Source: Aurantiacibacter sp. D1-12
GTDB lineage: Bacteria > Pseudomonadota > Alphaproteobacteria > Sphingomonadales > Sphingomonadaceae
Direction: 5' to 3'
Assembly (NCBI RefSeq): GCF_028858515.1
Contig: NZ_JAPJZJ010000003.1
Coordinates: forward strand, 1-64,000
Length of the DNA: 64,000 nucleotides
Of this stretch, positions 8,900 to 16,870 are shown in pieces; the stretch's first letter is position 1; every line of letters begins with the position of its first letter. A program made the translations under genes and the position numbers. The notes below the pieces were generated by a model. It saw only the letters and a program-made list of their open reading frames with translations. It was not told the origin of the DNA and did not search any database.

Positions 8900-9601
8900 A
8901 TGATTGAACACCGTCCCTTTGAAAGCCTTGGCGCAGCCGACCACGGTTGGCTCGATGCGCGGCACCACTTCTCGTTCGCCAACTACCATGATCCGAGTCG
9001 CGTTCACTGGGGCGCGCTGCGGGTTTGGAATGACGACAAGATCGCCGCCGGAACAGGCTTTCCCACCCATCCGCACAGCGACATGGAGATCATCACTTAC
9101 GTCCGCACAGGAGCCATCACCCATCGCGACAGCATGGGCAACGAAGGCCGCACCGAAGCCGGGGACGTACAGGTTATGAGCGCCGGTACTGGTGTGCAGC
9201 ACTCGGAATACAATCTGGAAGACGAGGACACGACCTTGTTCCAGATCTGGATCATTCCGGACAAGCGCGGCGGCGAGCCTAGCTGGGGTGCCAAGCAGTT
9301 CCCCAAGGGCGACCGCGCAGGCTCTTTCGTGCCGCTCGCCAGCGGTGTTGCGAATGACGATGACGCGCTGCCCATCCGCACCGATGCCCGCGTGCTCGGC
9401 GCGACGGTCAAGGCAGGCGAAAGCGTGACCTACACGCCGAGCGATCCTTCGCGTCACCTCTACCTGGTCCCCGCCACAGGGCGCATCCAGGTGGAGGATA
9501 TCGAAGCCAAGGCGCGCGATGGTCTTGCGATTACCAAGCAGGACAGCGTCACCATCACCGCGCTCGAGGACAGCGAACTGGTCCTCGTCGACGCAGCCTG
9601 A
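8900..9601 (+). CDS. Pirin-family cupin protein (YhhW-like)
   Basis: 233 residues with AACAGGAG upstream of the ATG. The N-terminal cupin has the pirin signature FPTHPHSDMEIITYV, and the later GVQHSEYN segment supplies the remaining metal-ligand His and Glu. Bacterial pirins of this length (such as E. coli YhhW) have been reported to oxidise quercetin, and others act as redox sensors; the real substrate here is open. The gene is divergent from a LysR regulator and followed by an azoreductase. LysR/pirin/azoreductase sets are commonly linked to quinone or flavonoid-type electrophile stress, which I infer here too. Confidence 0.88.
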   Translation: MIEHRPFESLGAADHGWLDARHHFSFANYHDPSRVHWGALRVWNDDKIAAGTGFPTHPHSDMEIITYVRTGAITHRDSMGNEGRTEAGDVQVMSAGTGVQHSEYNLEDEDTTLFQIWIIPDKRGGEPSWGAKQFPKGDRAGSFVPLASGVANDDDALPIRTDARVLGATVKAGESVTYTPSDPSRHLYLVPATGRIQVEDIEAKARDGLAITKQDSVTITALEDSELVLVDAA

Positions 9602-9609
9602 ACCCCAAC

Positions 9610-9641
9610 GGCCTCTTCCGCTCTAACCAGCGGGAGGGGCC
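9610..9641 (+). terminator. Stem-loop between pirin and azoreductase genes
   Basis: A 13-bp stem, GGCCTCTTCCGCT against AGCGGGAGGGGCC (two G-U pairs), with a 6-nt loop, followed by AATTGTTT. It starts 8 bp after the pirin stop. The T-tract is weak, so it could be a leaky terminator or a stability element between co-transcribed genes. Confidence 0.5.
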
Positions 9642-9668
9642 AATTGTTTCCACGAAGGAAAACTCCCC

Positions 9669-10262
9669 ATGCCCACTATCCTCCACATAACCGCCAGCAT
9701 TCGCGGCGATGAATCGGTCAGCCGTGATCTCAGCAACCGTGTGGTTGCCAGCCTCACTGAAGGCAGCGATGCCAGGGTAATCACGCGCGATCTGTCAAAG
9801 AACGATCTGCCTTTCATCGACGCTGTTCGCTTCGCGGCAAACCTCGCTCCGCATGCTGAGCGCACTTCAGAGCAGCAGGACCTCGCAGCCATCGCCGATA
9901 CCCTGATCGACGAACTGCAGCAGGCCGATACGATTGTGCTGGGCGTGCCGATCTACAACTTCTCGGTCCCCGCAACCGTAAAGGCCTGGGCGGATCTCGT
10001 CGCTCGCGCTGGCACAACGTTCCAGTACACGTCTGAAGGCCCCAAGGGCATGCTCGAAGGCAAGAAGGCCTATATCGCCGTCGCATCAGGCGGAACGCTG
10101 GTGGGCAGTGACTATGATCACATGACTCCGTGGCTGAAGTTTTTCCTCGGCTTCATTGGGATTCACGATGTCGAAATGGTTGCGGCCGACGGCATCATGG
10201 GCCGCGATGGCGAGGAAAAGATCGCTGCGGCCAAGCAGGCAGCCGAACGCATCGCCGCGTAG
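9669..10262 (+). CDS. azoR: FMN-dependent NADH:quinone/azo oxidoreductase
   Basis: 197 residues, the usual AzoR length, with a flavodoxin-like fold. The N-terminal ITASIRGDESVSR is the FMN phosphate-binding loop, and VPIYNFSVPATVKAWAD is the family's central signature. These cytosolic enzymes reduce quinones by two electrons and also azo dyes, using NADH. An AAGGAAAA ribosome site precedes the ATG. It follows pirin on the same strand and converges on the maleate isomerase gene. Control by the upstream LysR regulator is likely. Confidence 0.9.
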   Translation: MPTILHITASIRGDESVSRDLSNRVVASLTEGSDARVITRDLSKNDLPFIDAVRFAANLAPHAERTSEQQDLAAIADTLIDELQQADTIVLGVPIYNFSVPATVKAWADLVARAGTTFQYTSEGPKGMLEGKKAYIAVASGGTLVGSDYDHMTPWLKFFLGFIGIHDVEMVAADGIMGRDGEEKIAAAKQAAERIAA

Positions 10263-10280
10263 GTCTTCGTCCGGTGCGGG

Positions 10281-11033
10281 TCAGTACTTGCCCGAGAGCA
10301 GGGCTCCCGCGCCGGGCACATGCGCTTCCAGCTCGAGCTCCTTGAGCATGCGGTAAGTCGTGCAGACCGCCGCCGAAGTAACGGGAATACCCAGTGCATC
10401 CTCCACTTGCTGAATCGCAGGAAGCGAAGGCATCTGCACACAGGCAGACAGGACCAGTGCATCGATGCCGGAAGTGTCCACGCGCTTGTAGTGCTCGAGC
10501 AGATTGGCTGGATCCTGTGCCGCGACTTCCAGATTGTCCGGGATTTCCAGCGCCAGTGAATCCTGCACCGTCACACCTTCGTGCTCGATATAGTCGACCA
10601 CGAGCTGGGTGAGCGGCTTCATGTAAGGAGTGACGACGGAGACGCGTTTCGCGCCCAGCGCCGCAAGCCCTTCGACCAGCGCGCCCGCGCTTGTGACCAC
10701 CGGGGCAGGGTGTCCATTCTCCACCGTGCGGCCGTGCAGTCGCTCCTGCGAGACGCGGTGATAGCCGTGCCCCATGCTCATGATCGCGACGAGGCAGGCA
10801 TAGCCCATCACATCCACCGCCGCGTCTGACAGCTCGAGCGCGCAGCGGTCCGAATCCGCGTCCATCGCGGCGAGCTCTTCCTTCGTCACCTTCTTCATCC
10901 GCATGCGGCTGGAATGGAAGGTGAAGCGCTCTTCCGCCACCGCTTCGCGCGCGCGGAACATCGCCGGGATTTCGGTTTCCATCGTGACGTTGGAAGAGGG
11001 CACAATCTGCCCGACGCGGAAGCTGCGAGCCAT
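10281..11033 (-). CDS. maiA: Maleate cis-trans isomerase (Asp/Glu racemase superfamily)
   Basis: 250 residues, matching maleate isomerases. The two catalytic cysteines expected of this family are present: C80 in MGYACLVAIM and C198 in LSACVQMPS, each at the mouth of one half of the pseudo-symmetric fold. The N-terminal VPSSNVTMETEIP loop for substrate carboxylate binding is also typical. It converts maleate to fumarate in the cytosol. It is the last gene of the eight-gene kynurenine operon, 4 bp after the FAH-family gene, and so most likely finishes a ring-cleavage pathway by delivering fumarate. Arylmalonate decarboxylases are related but normally lack one of the two cysteines. Confidence 0.88.
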   Translation of the reverse strand: MARSFRVGQIVPSSNVTMETEIPAMFRAREAVAEERFTFHSSRMRMKKVTKEELAAMDADSDRCALELSDAAVDVMGYACLVAIMSMGHGYHRVSQERLHGRTVENGHPAPVVTSAGALVEGLAALGAKRVSVVTPYMKPLTQLVVDYIEHEGVTVQDSLALEIPDNLEVAAQDPANLLEHYKRVDTSGIDALVLSACVQMPSLPAIQQVEDALGIPVTSAAVCTTYRMLKELELEAHVPGAGALLSGKY

Positions 11034-11037
11034 CAGG

Positions 11038-11946
11038 TCAGGCCTTCACAATCGGATTGCGCAGGCGACCGATGCCTTCGACTTCGCACTCGACCACGTC
11101 GCCCGGCCACATCCATTCCTGCGGATCATGGCCAGCACCCACGCCCGCCGGGGTGCCGGTGGCGATGATGTCGCCCGGCTCCAGCGTCATGACGGTGGAG
11201 ATATCGGCGATCAGCTGGCGCACGTTGAACAGCATGTATGCGGTATTCCCGTCCTGCTTCTGCACACCGTTGACCCAGGTGCGGATACCCAGCGTTTGTG
11301 GATCGGGGATTTCGTCTGCGGTGACAATGGCCGGCCCCATCGGCGCAAAAGTGTCCTGCCCCTTGGAAACGATCCACTGGCCCTGGCGGCGGCAATCGCG
11401 CGCGCTGACATCGTTGATGACAGTGTAGCCGAACACATGATCGAGTGCGTCGTCTTCCGAGACATGATGCGCGCGCGATCCGATGATCACGGCGAGCTCG
11501 CATTCCCAATCGAGCTGCTGCGTTTTGTCGGCATTGTGCCTGATCGGCTCGTCCCACGCGATGACTGCGGTGGGCGGCTTGGAAAAGATCACCGGCTCCT
11601 GCGGCAGTTCCTTGTCCGTATCGAGCGTGCGCGCACTCTCGGCGACATGCTCGGTGTAGTTGAGGCCGATGCCGAAGATATTCTTGCGCGGGCGGGGAAT
11701 CGGCGCGAGCAGCTTGGCATTGCTGGACGGGAAGGAGCAGCCGACGAAATCTTCCGGCAGCGAGTCCGCCAGGGCGCCCGTGAGCGCGTCGCTTGCGACG
11801 GCACCAAGGTCGATAAATTCGAGCATGGTGGAGGGCAATTCCATACCCATTGCCGCGCCGAAGTTCTCGACATCGACGATCAGCCCGTCATGCTCCACGC
11901 CAAGCCGCGCAGCGTGCTGTCCAAGCCGGTAAGTGACCATTCGCAT
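11038..11946 (-). CDS. Fumarylacetoacetate hydrolase-family hydrolase (acylpyruvate hydrolase type)
   Basis: 302 residues; start at ATG 11946 (or the second Met at 11940) with AAGGA upstream. The C-terminal FAH domain carries the metal and active-site phrases FGIGLNYTEHVAES, DWECELAVIIG (acidic ligands) and NDVSARDCRRQ. The family splits C-C bonds in acylpyruvates. Lying between a gentisate-type dioxygenase and maleate isomerase, it most likely cleaves the ring-fission product into pyruvate plus a C4 maleyl compound. If the substrate carries an amide (from 5-hydroxyanthranilate), the C4 product would be maleamate. Family is certain; substrate is inferred from context. Confidence 0.88.
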   Translation of the reverse strand: MRMVTYRLGQHAARLGVEHDGLIVDVENFGAAMGMELPSTMLEFIDLGAVASDALTGALADSLPEDFVGCSFPSSNAKLLAPIPRPRKNIFGIGLNYTEHVAESARTLDTDKELPQEPVIFSKPPTAVIAWDEPIRHNADKTQQLDWECELAVIIGSRAHHVSEDDALDHVFGYTVINDVSARDCRRQGQWIVSKGQDTFAPMGPAIVTADEIPDPQTLGIRTWVNGVQKQDGNTAYMLFNVRQLIADISTVMTLEPGDIIATGTPAGVGAGHDPQEWMWPGDVVECEVEGIGRLRNPIVKA

Positions 11947-11960
11947 CGTGTCAGTGTCCT

Positions 11961-13073
11961 TTAGATTTGCTGGTATCCGCCTGCCTCTTCCTTCGTTTCC
12001 GTGATGCGGGTGCCAAAGGCTTCCATCACCGGAAAGTCATTGAAAGAGAACAGGTAAGCAGGCTCATCGCCCGTGTTAACATGTTCGTGCCACATCCATG
12101 ATGGCACGCAGAAAATATCGTGTTCGCCCCAGTCGAACCGCTCGCCGCCGATCACCGAATAGCCCGATCCGCCTGCGACATTGTAGACGACATTGCCCGT
12201 GTGGCGGTGCGCCTTGCCGGTGAAGCCCTTGGGCAGCATCTGCATGTTCGCGCCCATCGTCTTCATCGCCCAGCCGCCGGTCAAAGGGTTGGAATAGCGC
12301 AGCATGTGCCCGTCATGCGGACATGCATCATTGACCTTCGCCATCTTGTGCAGCGCGTCCTGCACGTCATCCCAGCGATAGACCATGACCGGCGAAAAGC
12401 CCTGATCCCACTCGCCGCGCGTTTCGGGTTTCAACCCTGCGCCATAGCTTAGCGGCAGATCGTTTTCGGGGTACTTGGCCGTCTGCGCGGGCTTGTCATA
12501 GACCGCGTAGAAATTGCTCTCCATCACGTTCATCAGCGGGATGTCGAGCCCGTCCTGCCAGATAGAAAGCTGCCCGTCCGCTGCAACGCCATGATCGTGC
12601 CAGCAGCCATTCGGGGTGAGCACATAGTCGTGCTTGCCGAGGGTAATCCGGTGTCCGTCGACCACCGTATAAGCGCCGCCGCCTTCCATGATGAAGCGGT
12701 GCGCAGAGGCCGTATGGCGGTGTGCGGGGGTAATCTCGCCTGGCTTCATCGCCTGCAATCCGCTGAACAGCCAGCCGCACACGGCGGTATTCTCGCGGCC
12801 TGCCTCGCTATCGTTCATCAGCGTGATGACGCGGCGTCCGGCCTTTTCGGGGCTGACAAGATCGATGGCGCGAATGCACAGATCGCGCATCTGGTCGTAG
12901 CGCCAGATCGTCGGGCGGTAGCGGGTTTCCGGCTCCCACGGCTCGATGGCGTTGGCGCGGTTCCAGAAGGCGTCGGAATTGACGCCCGCCAGCTCCTTGT
13001 AGAACGCCTCCAGCTCGGGCGTGTCTTCAACATTGGAGCGGCCCAGTTGGGCATCGCGCGGATCGGTTGCCAT
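11961..13073 (-). CDS. Gentisate 1,2-dioxygenase-like bicupin ring-cleaving dioxygenase
   Basis: 370 residues with two cupin domains: the first with ITPAHRHTASAHRFIMEGG (Fe-binding His residues, near 117-135) and the WHDHG His further on; the second with GKAHRHTGNVVYNVAGGSGY. This is the layout of gentisate, salicylate and 1-hydroxy-2-naphthoate dioxygenases, which open the ring next to the carboxyl-bearing carbon using Fe(II). Its ATG shares a base with the nitrilase stop (TGATG). Downstream of kynureninase, the expected substrate is an aminobenzoate. 5-Hydroxyanthranilate is the amino analogue of gentisate and would give a carboxamide ring-fission product. Substrate assignment is inference. 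Confidence 0.85.
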   Translation of the reverse strand: MATDPRDAQLGRSNVEDTPELEAFYKELAGVNSDAFWNRANAIEPWEPETRYRPTIWRYDQMRDLCIRAIDLVSPEKAGRRVITLMNDSEAGRENTAVCGWLFSGLQAMKPGEITPAHRHTASAHRFIMEGGGAYTVVDGHRITLGKHDYVLTPNGCWHDHGVAADGQLSIWQDGLDIPLMNVMESNFYAVYDKPAQTAKYPENDLPLSYGAGLKPETRGEWDQGFSPVMVYRWDDVQDALHKMAKVNDACPHDGHMLRYSNPLTGGWAMKTMGANMQMLPKGFTGKAHRHTGNVVYNVAGGSGYSVIGGERFDWGEHDIFCVPSWMWHEHVNTGDEPAYLFSFNDFPVMEAFGTRITETKEEAGGYQQI

Positions 13074-14065
13074 CAGTCCTCTCCCTTGCCTGCCAGTGGT
13101 GGCGTATCGATGATCGAAGCCGGATCGCGTGGACTTCGGTCCACCTCCAGCTTGAAGATATCGAAGCGGTTATAGCCACCGATGATGTCGTGCATCTGTT
13201 TGGGCGCGACGCATTTATTGAGGTCTATGTCGGCATAGACAATGCCTTCGTCGTCGATCAGCGGATCGCCGACGACATTGCCCGCCGGATCGATCACGCC
13301 CGACCATGCGCTGCTCTTGCGGGACATGAGTTCGCGCGCCTCGGGATAGACCTCGGCCATCGCGTCGATGATTTCTTCGCTCACTGCAGAGCACGCCACT
13401 ATCGTGAACAGCTTGCCCTCGAACGAATGCGCGGTGGCGCGGGTCTTGATCGCGGCGGCCATGTCATAGTCGGCAGGCGCAACGGGCAGGGCGATGTAGT
13501 TCGCCACATGTACATTTTCGCCTTCGGAAAGCAGGGCAAAGCGTGCCAGCGTGTTGGTGTTCTCTCCGCAGGCGAGCGTGCCCAGCCGCCCTACCGGCGT
13601 ATCGTAGCATCGCAGCGAGGAACCATCCCCGCCAGCCCAGGTGAGCTTCTCGGCCCAGGTCGGCACCAGCTTGCGATGGCGACCCAGCAGGGTGCCGTCA
13701 TTGCCGATGATCACATTGGTGTTGAACAGCGTACCGACGCGGCGCGGATCGCGCTCGTTCATGCCGATCACGACGGTGCAATCATGCTCGCGCGCGGCCT
13801 TGCAGAGTTGCGCAACTTCGCGGCCCTTCAGCTCGGGTGAGGCATGCCACAGCTTTTCGAACCACGCGCTGCCCTGCACGGGGTTCAAGAGCCAGTTCCA
13901 ATAGGGATAGCCGGGGAGGAATACCTCGGGGAAGGCGACCAACTTCGCGCCGTTGCCCGCGGCCTCGGCGATCAGTGAACAGGCCTTGTCGACGCTTGCC
14001 GAAAGGTCGAGGAAGACAGGTGCGGCCTGAACGGCGGCGACGCGGGATGTTGGCAGACTGCTCAT
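13073..14065 (-). CDS. Nitrilase-superfamily hydrolase
   Basis: 330 residues from ATG 14065 with GAGGG upstream; a longer in-frame start would overlap kynU and is not needed. The catalytic triad is visible: Glu in AFPEVFLPGYP, Lys in GRHRKLVPTW and Cys in LACGENTNTLAR. The CGEN phrase is characteristic of true nitrilases rather than typical amidases. The gene sits 10 bp after kynU and overlaps the dioxygenase start. In this operon a C-N hydrolase acting on an amide would be needed to release ammonia from maleamate or its pyruvyl precursor; I infer that role. The alternative is an indole- or aryl-nitrile substrate. Confidence 0.85.
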   Translation of the reverse strand: MSSLPTSRVAAVQAAPVFLDLSASVDKACSLIAEAAGNGAKLVAFPEVFLPGYPYWNWLLNPVQGSAWFEKLWHASPELKGREVAQLCKAAREHDCTVVIGMNERDPRRVGTLFNTNVIIGNDGTLLGRHRKLVPTWAEKLTWAGGDGSSLRCYDTPVGRLGTLACGENTNTLARFALLSEGENVHVANYIALPVAPADYDMAAAIKTRATAHSFEGKLFTIVACSAVSEEIIDAMAEVYPEARELMSRKSSAWSGVIDPAGNVVGDPLIDDEGIVYADIDLNKCVAPKQMHDIIGGYNRFDIFKLEVDRSPRDPASIIDTPPLAGKGED

Positions 14066-14075
14066 TGCATTCCCT

Positions 14076-15311
14076 CTATGTGACCGAGGCGACGGTCTTG
14101 AATTCTGGCGTGTCCCATTCGCCATTCTCGCAGATGGTGGCGAGGCGCTCCACCGCTTCGACCACATCGGTGTGGCGCAGATAGAGCGGGGTCAGGCCAA
14201 AGCGCATTACGTCGGGCGTGCGGAAATCGCCGATCACGTCACGCGCCTTCAACGCTTGCATGATCGCGTAACCTTCAGCGTGCGAATAGGCGACGTGGCT
14301 GCCGCGCTTGTCAGCCTCGGTCGGGCTGACGAGGGTGAAACCGTAGTCGCCGCAATGCTGGCCCATCGCTTCGATGAAGAGGTTGGCCAGTGCCACCGAC
14401 TTCGCGCGAACCGCTGCCATATCGGCGCGGAGCATCAGGTCGACGCCTTCCTCCAGCGCCGCCATGCCGAGCACGCCGGGAGTGCCGCACAGGAACCGCT
14501 CGATCCCGTCTGCCGCGTCAAAGTCTTCTTCGAACGCGAAGGGCCGCGCATGGGCGAACCAGCCGGAAAGGACAGGCATGGCGTGATGGTGGCGCTTGGC
14601 GGCGAACAGGAAGGCCGGCGCACCCGGGCCACCGTTCAGGAACTTGTACCCGCAACCCACCGCGAAATCGGCATTCGCGCTGTTGAGATCAACCGGAATG
14701 GCGCCCGCACTGTGGCTGAGGTCCCAGACGATGAGCACGCCATGCGCATGCGCCTTGGCGGTCACCGCTGCCATGTCGCGCGCGAGGCCGCTCTTGTAGT
14801 GGACCTGTGTCAGCAGAAGCACTGCCACGTCATCCGACAGGTGATCGAGCACTTCTTCGGGCGGGACCGATTTGGTCTGCACGCGCCCACCGGAGAAGCC
14901 TTCGATGCCCTGCATCATATAGTGATCGGTCGGGAAGTTGGTCTGCTCGGTCAGCAGGATCGAGCGGCCTTCCTGCAAGGACAGAGCCGCTGTCAGCGCC
15001 TTGAATATGTTGATCGAGGTTGAGTCCGCAACCACCACCTCACCGGCTTCGGCACCGAGCAGCCGGGCAATCTTGTCGCCGATGCGGCGCGGCGAATTGA
15101 CCCAGTCAGCGCCGAGCCAGCTGGTGATTAGCCCTTCGCGCCATTCGGTGTGCAACGTCTTGTCCATCCGCGCAGCTGTCGCCTTGGGCATGGCACCGAG
15201 TGAATTACCGTCGAGGTAAATCAGGCCATCACGCAGGTGAAACTCATCGCGGAAGTGCGCGAGCGGATCAGCGGCGTCGAGTTCGCACGCACGGGTCATC
15301 AGGTCACTCAT
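14076..15311 (-). CDS. kynU: Kynureninase
   Basis: 411 residues, the normal kynureninase length. This PLP enzyme cleaves kynurenine to anthranilate plus alanine. Visible signatures are YLDGNSLGAMP near the N-terminus, the PLP aspartate in IVWDLSHSAGAIP (near D197), and the PLP lysine K223 in VGCGYKFLNGGPG. The start overlaps the kynB stop as ATGA. In the proposed route it would act on 5-hydroxykynurenine to give 5-hydroxyanthranilate; kynureninases are known to tolerate ring-hydroxylated substrates. Confidence 0.95.
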   Translation of the reverse strand: MSDLMTRACELDAADPLAHFRDEFHLRDGLIYLDGNSLGAMPKATAARMDKTLHTEWREGLITSWLGADWVNSPRRIGDKIARLLGAEAGEVVVADSTSINIFKALTAALSLQEGRSILLTEQTNFPTDHYMMQGIEGFSGGRVQTKSVPPEEVLDHLSDDVAVLLLTQVHYKSGLARDMAAVTAKAHAHGVLIVWDLSHSAGAIPVDLNSANADFAVGCGYKFLNGGPGAPAFLFAAKRHHHAMPVLSGWFAHARPFAFEEDFDAADGIERFLCGTPGVLGMAALEEGVDLMLRADMAAVRAKSVALANLFIEAMGQHCGDYGFTLVSPTEADKRGSHVAYSHAEGYAIMQALKARDVIGDFRTPDVMRFGLTPLYLRHTDVVEAVERLATICENGEWDTPEFKTVASVT

Positions 15312-15940
15312 GCAGCGATCTCCCGCAACACAGCACGCACCGGGCTGGCGTCTGCTCCCTCGATAGCGAGCGGCAATGCGATCAGCTCGTATTCGCCCGC
15401 TGGTACATCGTCGAGTACCAGCCCCTCAAGAATACGCATATCGCCGCGTAGGATCTCGTGATGCGCGTCCATCGTCTTCGAAGTCTGCGGATCGAGCGAG
15501 GGGGTGTCGGTGCCGATCAGTTTTGCTCCGGCATCGCGTAAGCGCGCGATAACTTCGGGTGCGATGGCAGTGAAGTTCTCGTCCCAAGCATCATGCGGGA
15601 AGCTCTCGTAGGTGCGGAAAAGCACACGTTCTGCACCCTCGATGGCGTCCCAGTCGCAGTCCACCAGTTCCACCCGTGCCCCGCTCGCCCGCGCATCGAC
15701 CACCACGCAACGTCCGAGATAGGCATCGAGCGGTGAGTCCGCACTCGCCACACCGTCATTGCTGTAATGCAGCGGGGCGTCGGCATGCGTGCCGGCGTGC
15801 AGCGGAAAGAAGATCGCACCGACATTCACCGGGCATTCGTCCGAAATGCTGGCATTGCGGTCCAGCCGCAGGTCGGGCTCTCCCGGCCAGAGCGGGGTCT
15901 TGGCCCCAAGTCGCTGCGAAATGTCCCACAGGCGGCTCAT
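15308..15940 (-). CDS. kynB: Kynurenine formamidase
   Basis: 210 residues from the ATG at 15940, which overlaps the kynA stop (ATGA); an upstream in-frame ATG would run into kynA. The metal-binding signature HAGTHADAPLHY (about residues 50-61) is that of the bacterial zinc-dependent KynB/cyclase family. It hydrolyses N-formylkynurenine to kynurenine plus formate. It lies between kynA and kynU with 4-bp overlaps on both sides, the standard kynABU arrangement. The formate and formaldehyde enzymes elsewhere in the window are not linked to it. Confidence 0.94.
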   Translation of the reverse strand: MSRLWDISQRLGAKTPLWPGEPDLRLDRNASISDECPVNVGAIFFPLHAGTHADAPLHYSNDGVASADSPLDAYLGRCVVVDARASGARVELVDCDWDAIEGAERVLFRTYESFPHDAWDENFTAIAPEVIARLRDAGAKLIGTDTPSLDPQTSKTMDAHHEILRGDMRILEGLVLDDVPAGEYELIALPLAIEGADASPVRAVLREIAA

Positions 15941-16857
15941 GAACCGTGCCCCATCGGGCAGCCCTCGGCGTAATTGCCGCCTTCCTTGGGCGCGCTCATG
16001 CGGGTGCGCATCGCCCACAGCTCGGGGAAGAAACGCAGTTCGAGCGCTTTGACCAGATAGCTGACGCCCGAAGATCCGCCCGTACCCGGCTTATGCCCGA
16101 TCACGCGGCTCACGGTCTTCATGTGCTTGAAGCGCCATTCCTGGAAATAGTACTCAAGCGCGGTGACCTTCTCCGCCAGCAGGTAGAGGTCATAGTGCTG
16201 TTCCGGGTTCGTGTAGATTTCCAGCCATGCATCCTCCACCGCATCGCTCGGCGTATACGGCTGGGTGAAATCGCGATCGAGCAATTCGGCGGGAATGGCA
16301 AAGCCCTTACGATCGAGCAGTCGCAGCAATTCGTCATACAGTGATGGCGCGGCAAGCGCCGCTTCGAGAGCTGTACGCTTCTCCTCGTCATCCTGGTGGA
16401 TCAGCACCATTTCGGCGCGCTTCAGACCAAGACGGAACTCCATCTCGCGGTACTGGTGTGATTGGAAACCCGATGCCTTGCGCAGGTAGCCGCGGAATGT
16501 GAGGAAATCGTGCGGGCTGAGCGTTGCGAGAACTTCCCACGAATTGATCATGTGGCGCAGCACTGTGGCGATCCGGTCGAGCGTCTTGCCTGCCTTGTCC
16601 AGCCGGTCTTCGCGGATCGCGCCGATGGTGACATGCGCTTCATGCAGTACCAGCTTGATCCACAGCTCCATCGTCTGGTGCATGATGATGAAGAGCATTT
16701 CATCAGGTTTGTCCGACACCGGCACCTGGCTCGAAAGCAGGGCTTCGGTCTGGATGTGGCGCGAATAGGAAAGGCCCTTGTCCCACTGGATCGTCTCGCC
16801 GTCGATCTTGGCCTCGAAGGTCTCGACCCCGTCCTCGATAGTCCGCTTGATGGTCAC
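15937..16857 (-). CDS. kynA: Tryptophan 2,3-dioxygenase
   Basis: 306 residues from a GTG at 16857 with an AGCAGGAG ribosome site, 13 bp after the hydroxylase stop; longer in-frame starts would overlap that gene. This heme enzyme opens the indole ring of tryptophan. The family signatures are LLSSQVPVS..PDEMLFII near residue 35-50, and the heme-proximal region FKHMKTVSRVIGHKPGTGGSSG near the C-terminus. It is the second gene of the operon. In the proposed route it would have to accept 5-hydroxytryptophan, which characterised enzymes handle poorly, so its substrate pocket deserves inspection. Confidence 0.94.
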   Translation of the reverse strand: MTIKRTIEDGVETFEAKIDGETIQWDKGLSYSRHIQTEALLSSQVPVSDKPDEMLFIIMHQTMELWIKLVLHEAHVTIGAIREDRLDKAGKTLDRIATVLRHMINSWEVLATLSPHDFLTFRGYLRKASGFQSHQYREMEFRLGLKRAEMVLIHQDDEEKRTALEAALAAPSLYDELLRLLDRKGFAIPAELLDRDFTQPYTPSDAVEDAWLEIYTNPEQHYDLYLLAEKVTALEYYFQEWRFKHMKTVSRVIGHKPGTGGSSGVSYLVKALELRFFPELWAMRTRMSAPKEGGNYAEGCPMGHGS

Positions 16858-16870
16858 TGCGATCTCCTGC

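Noticed and set aside
10903-11964. 353-codon plus-strand frame opposite the FAH-family gene
   Set aside because: Antisense shadow; the minus strand carries the FAH signatures.
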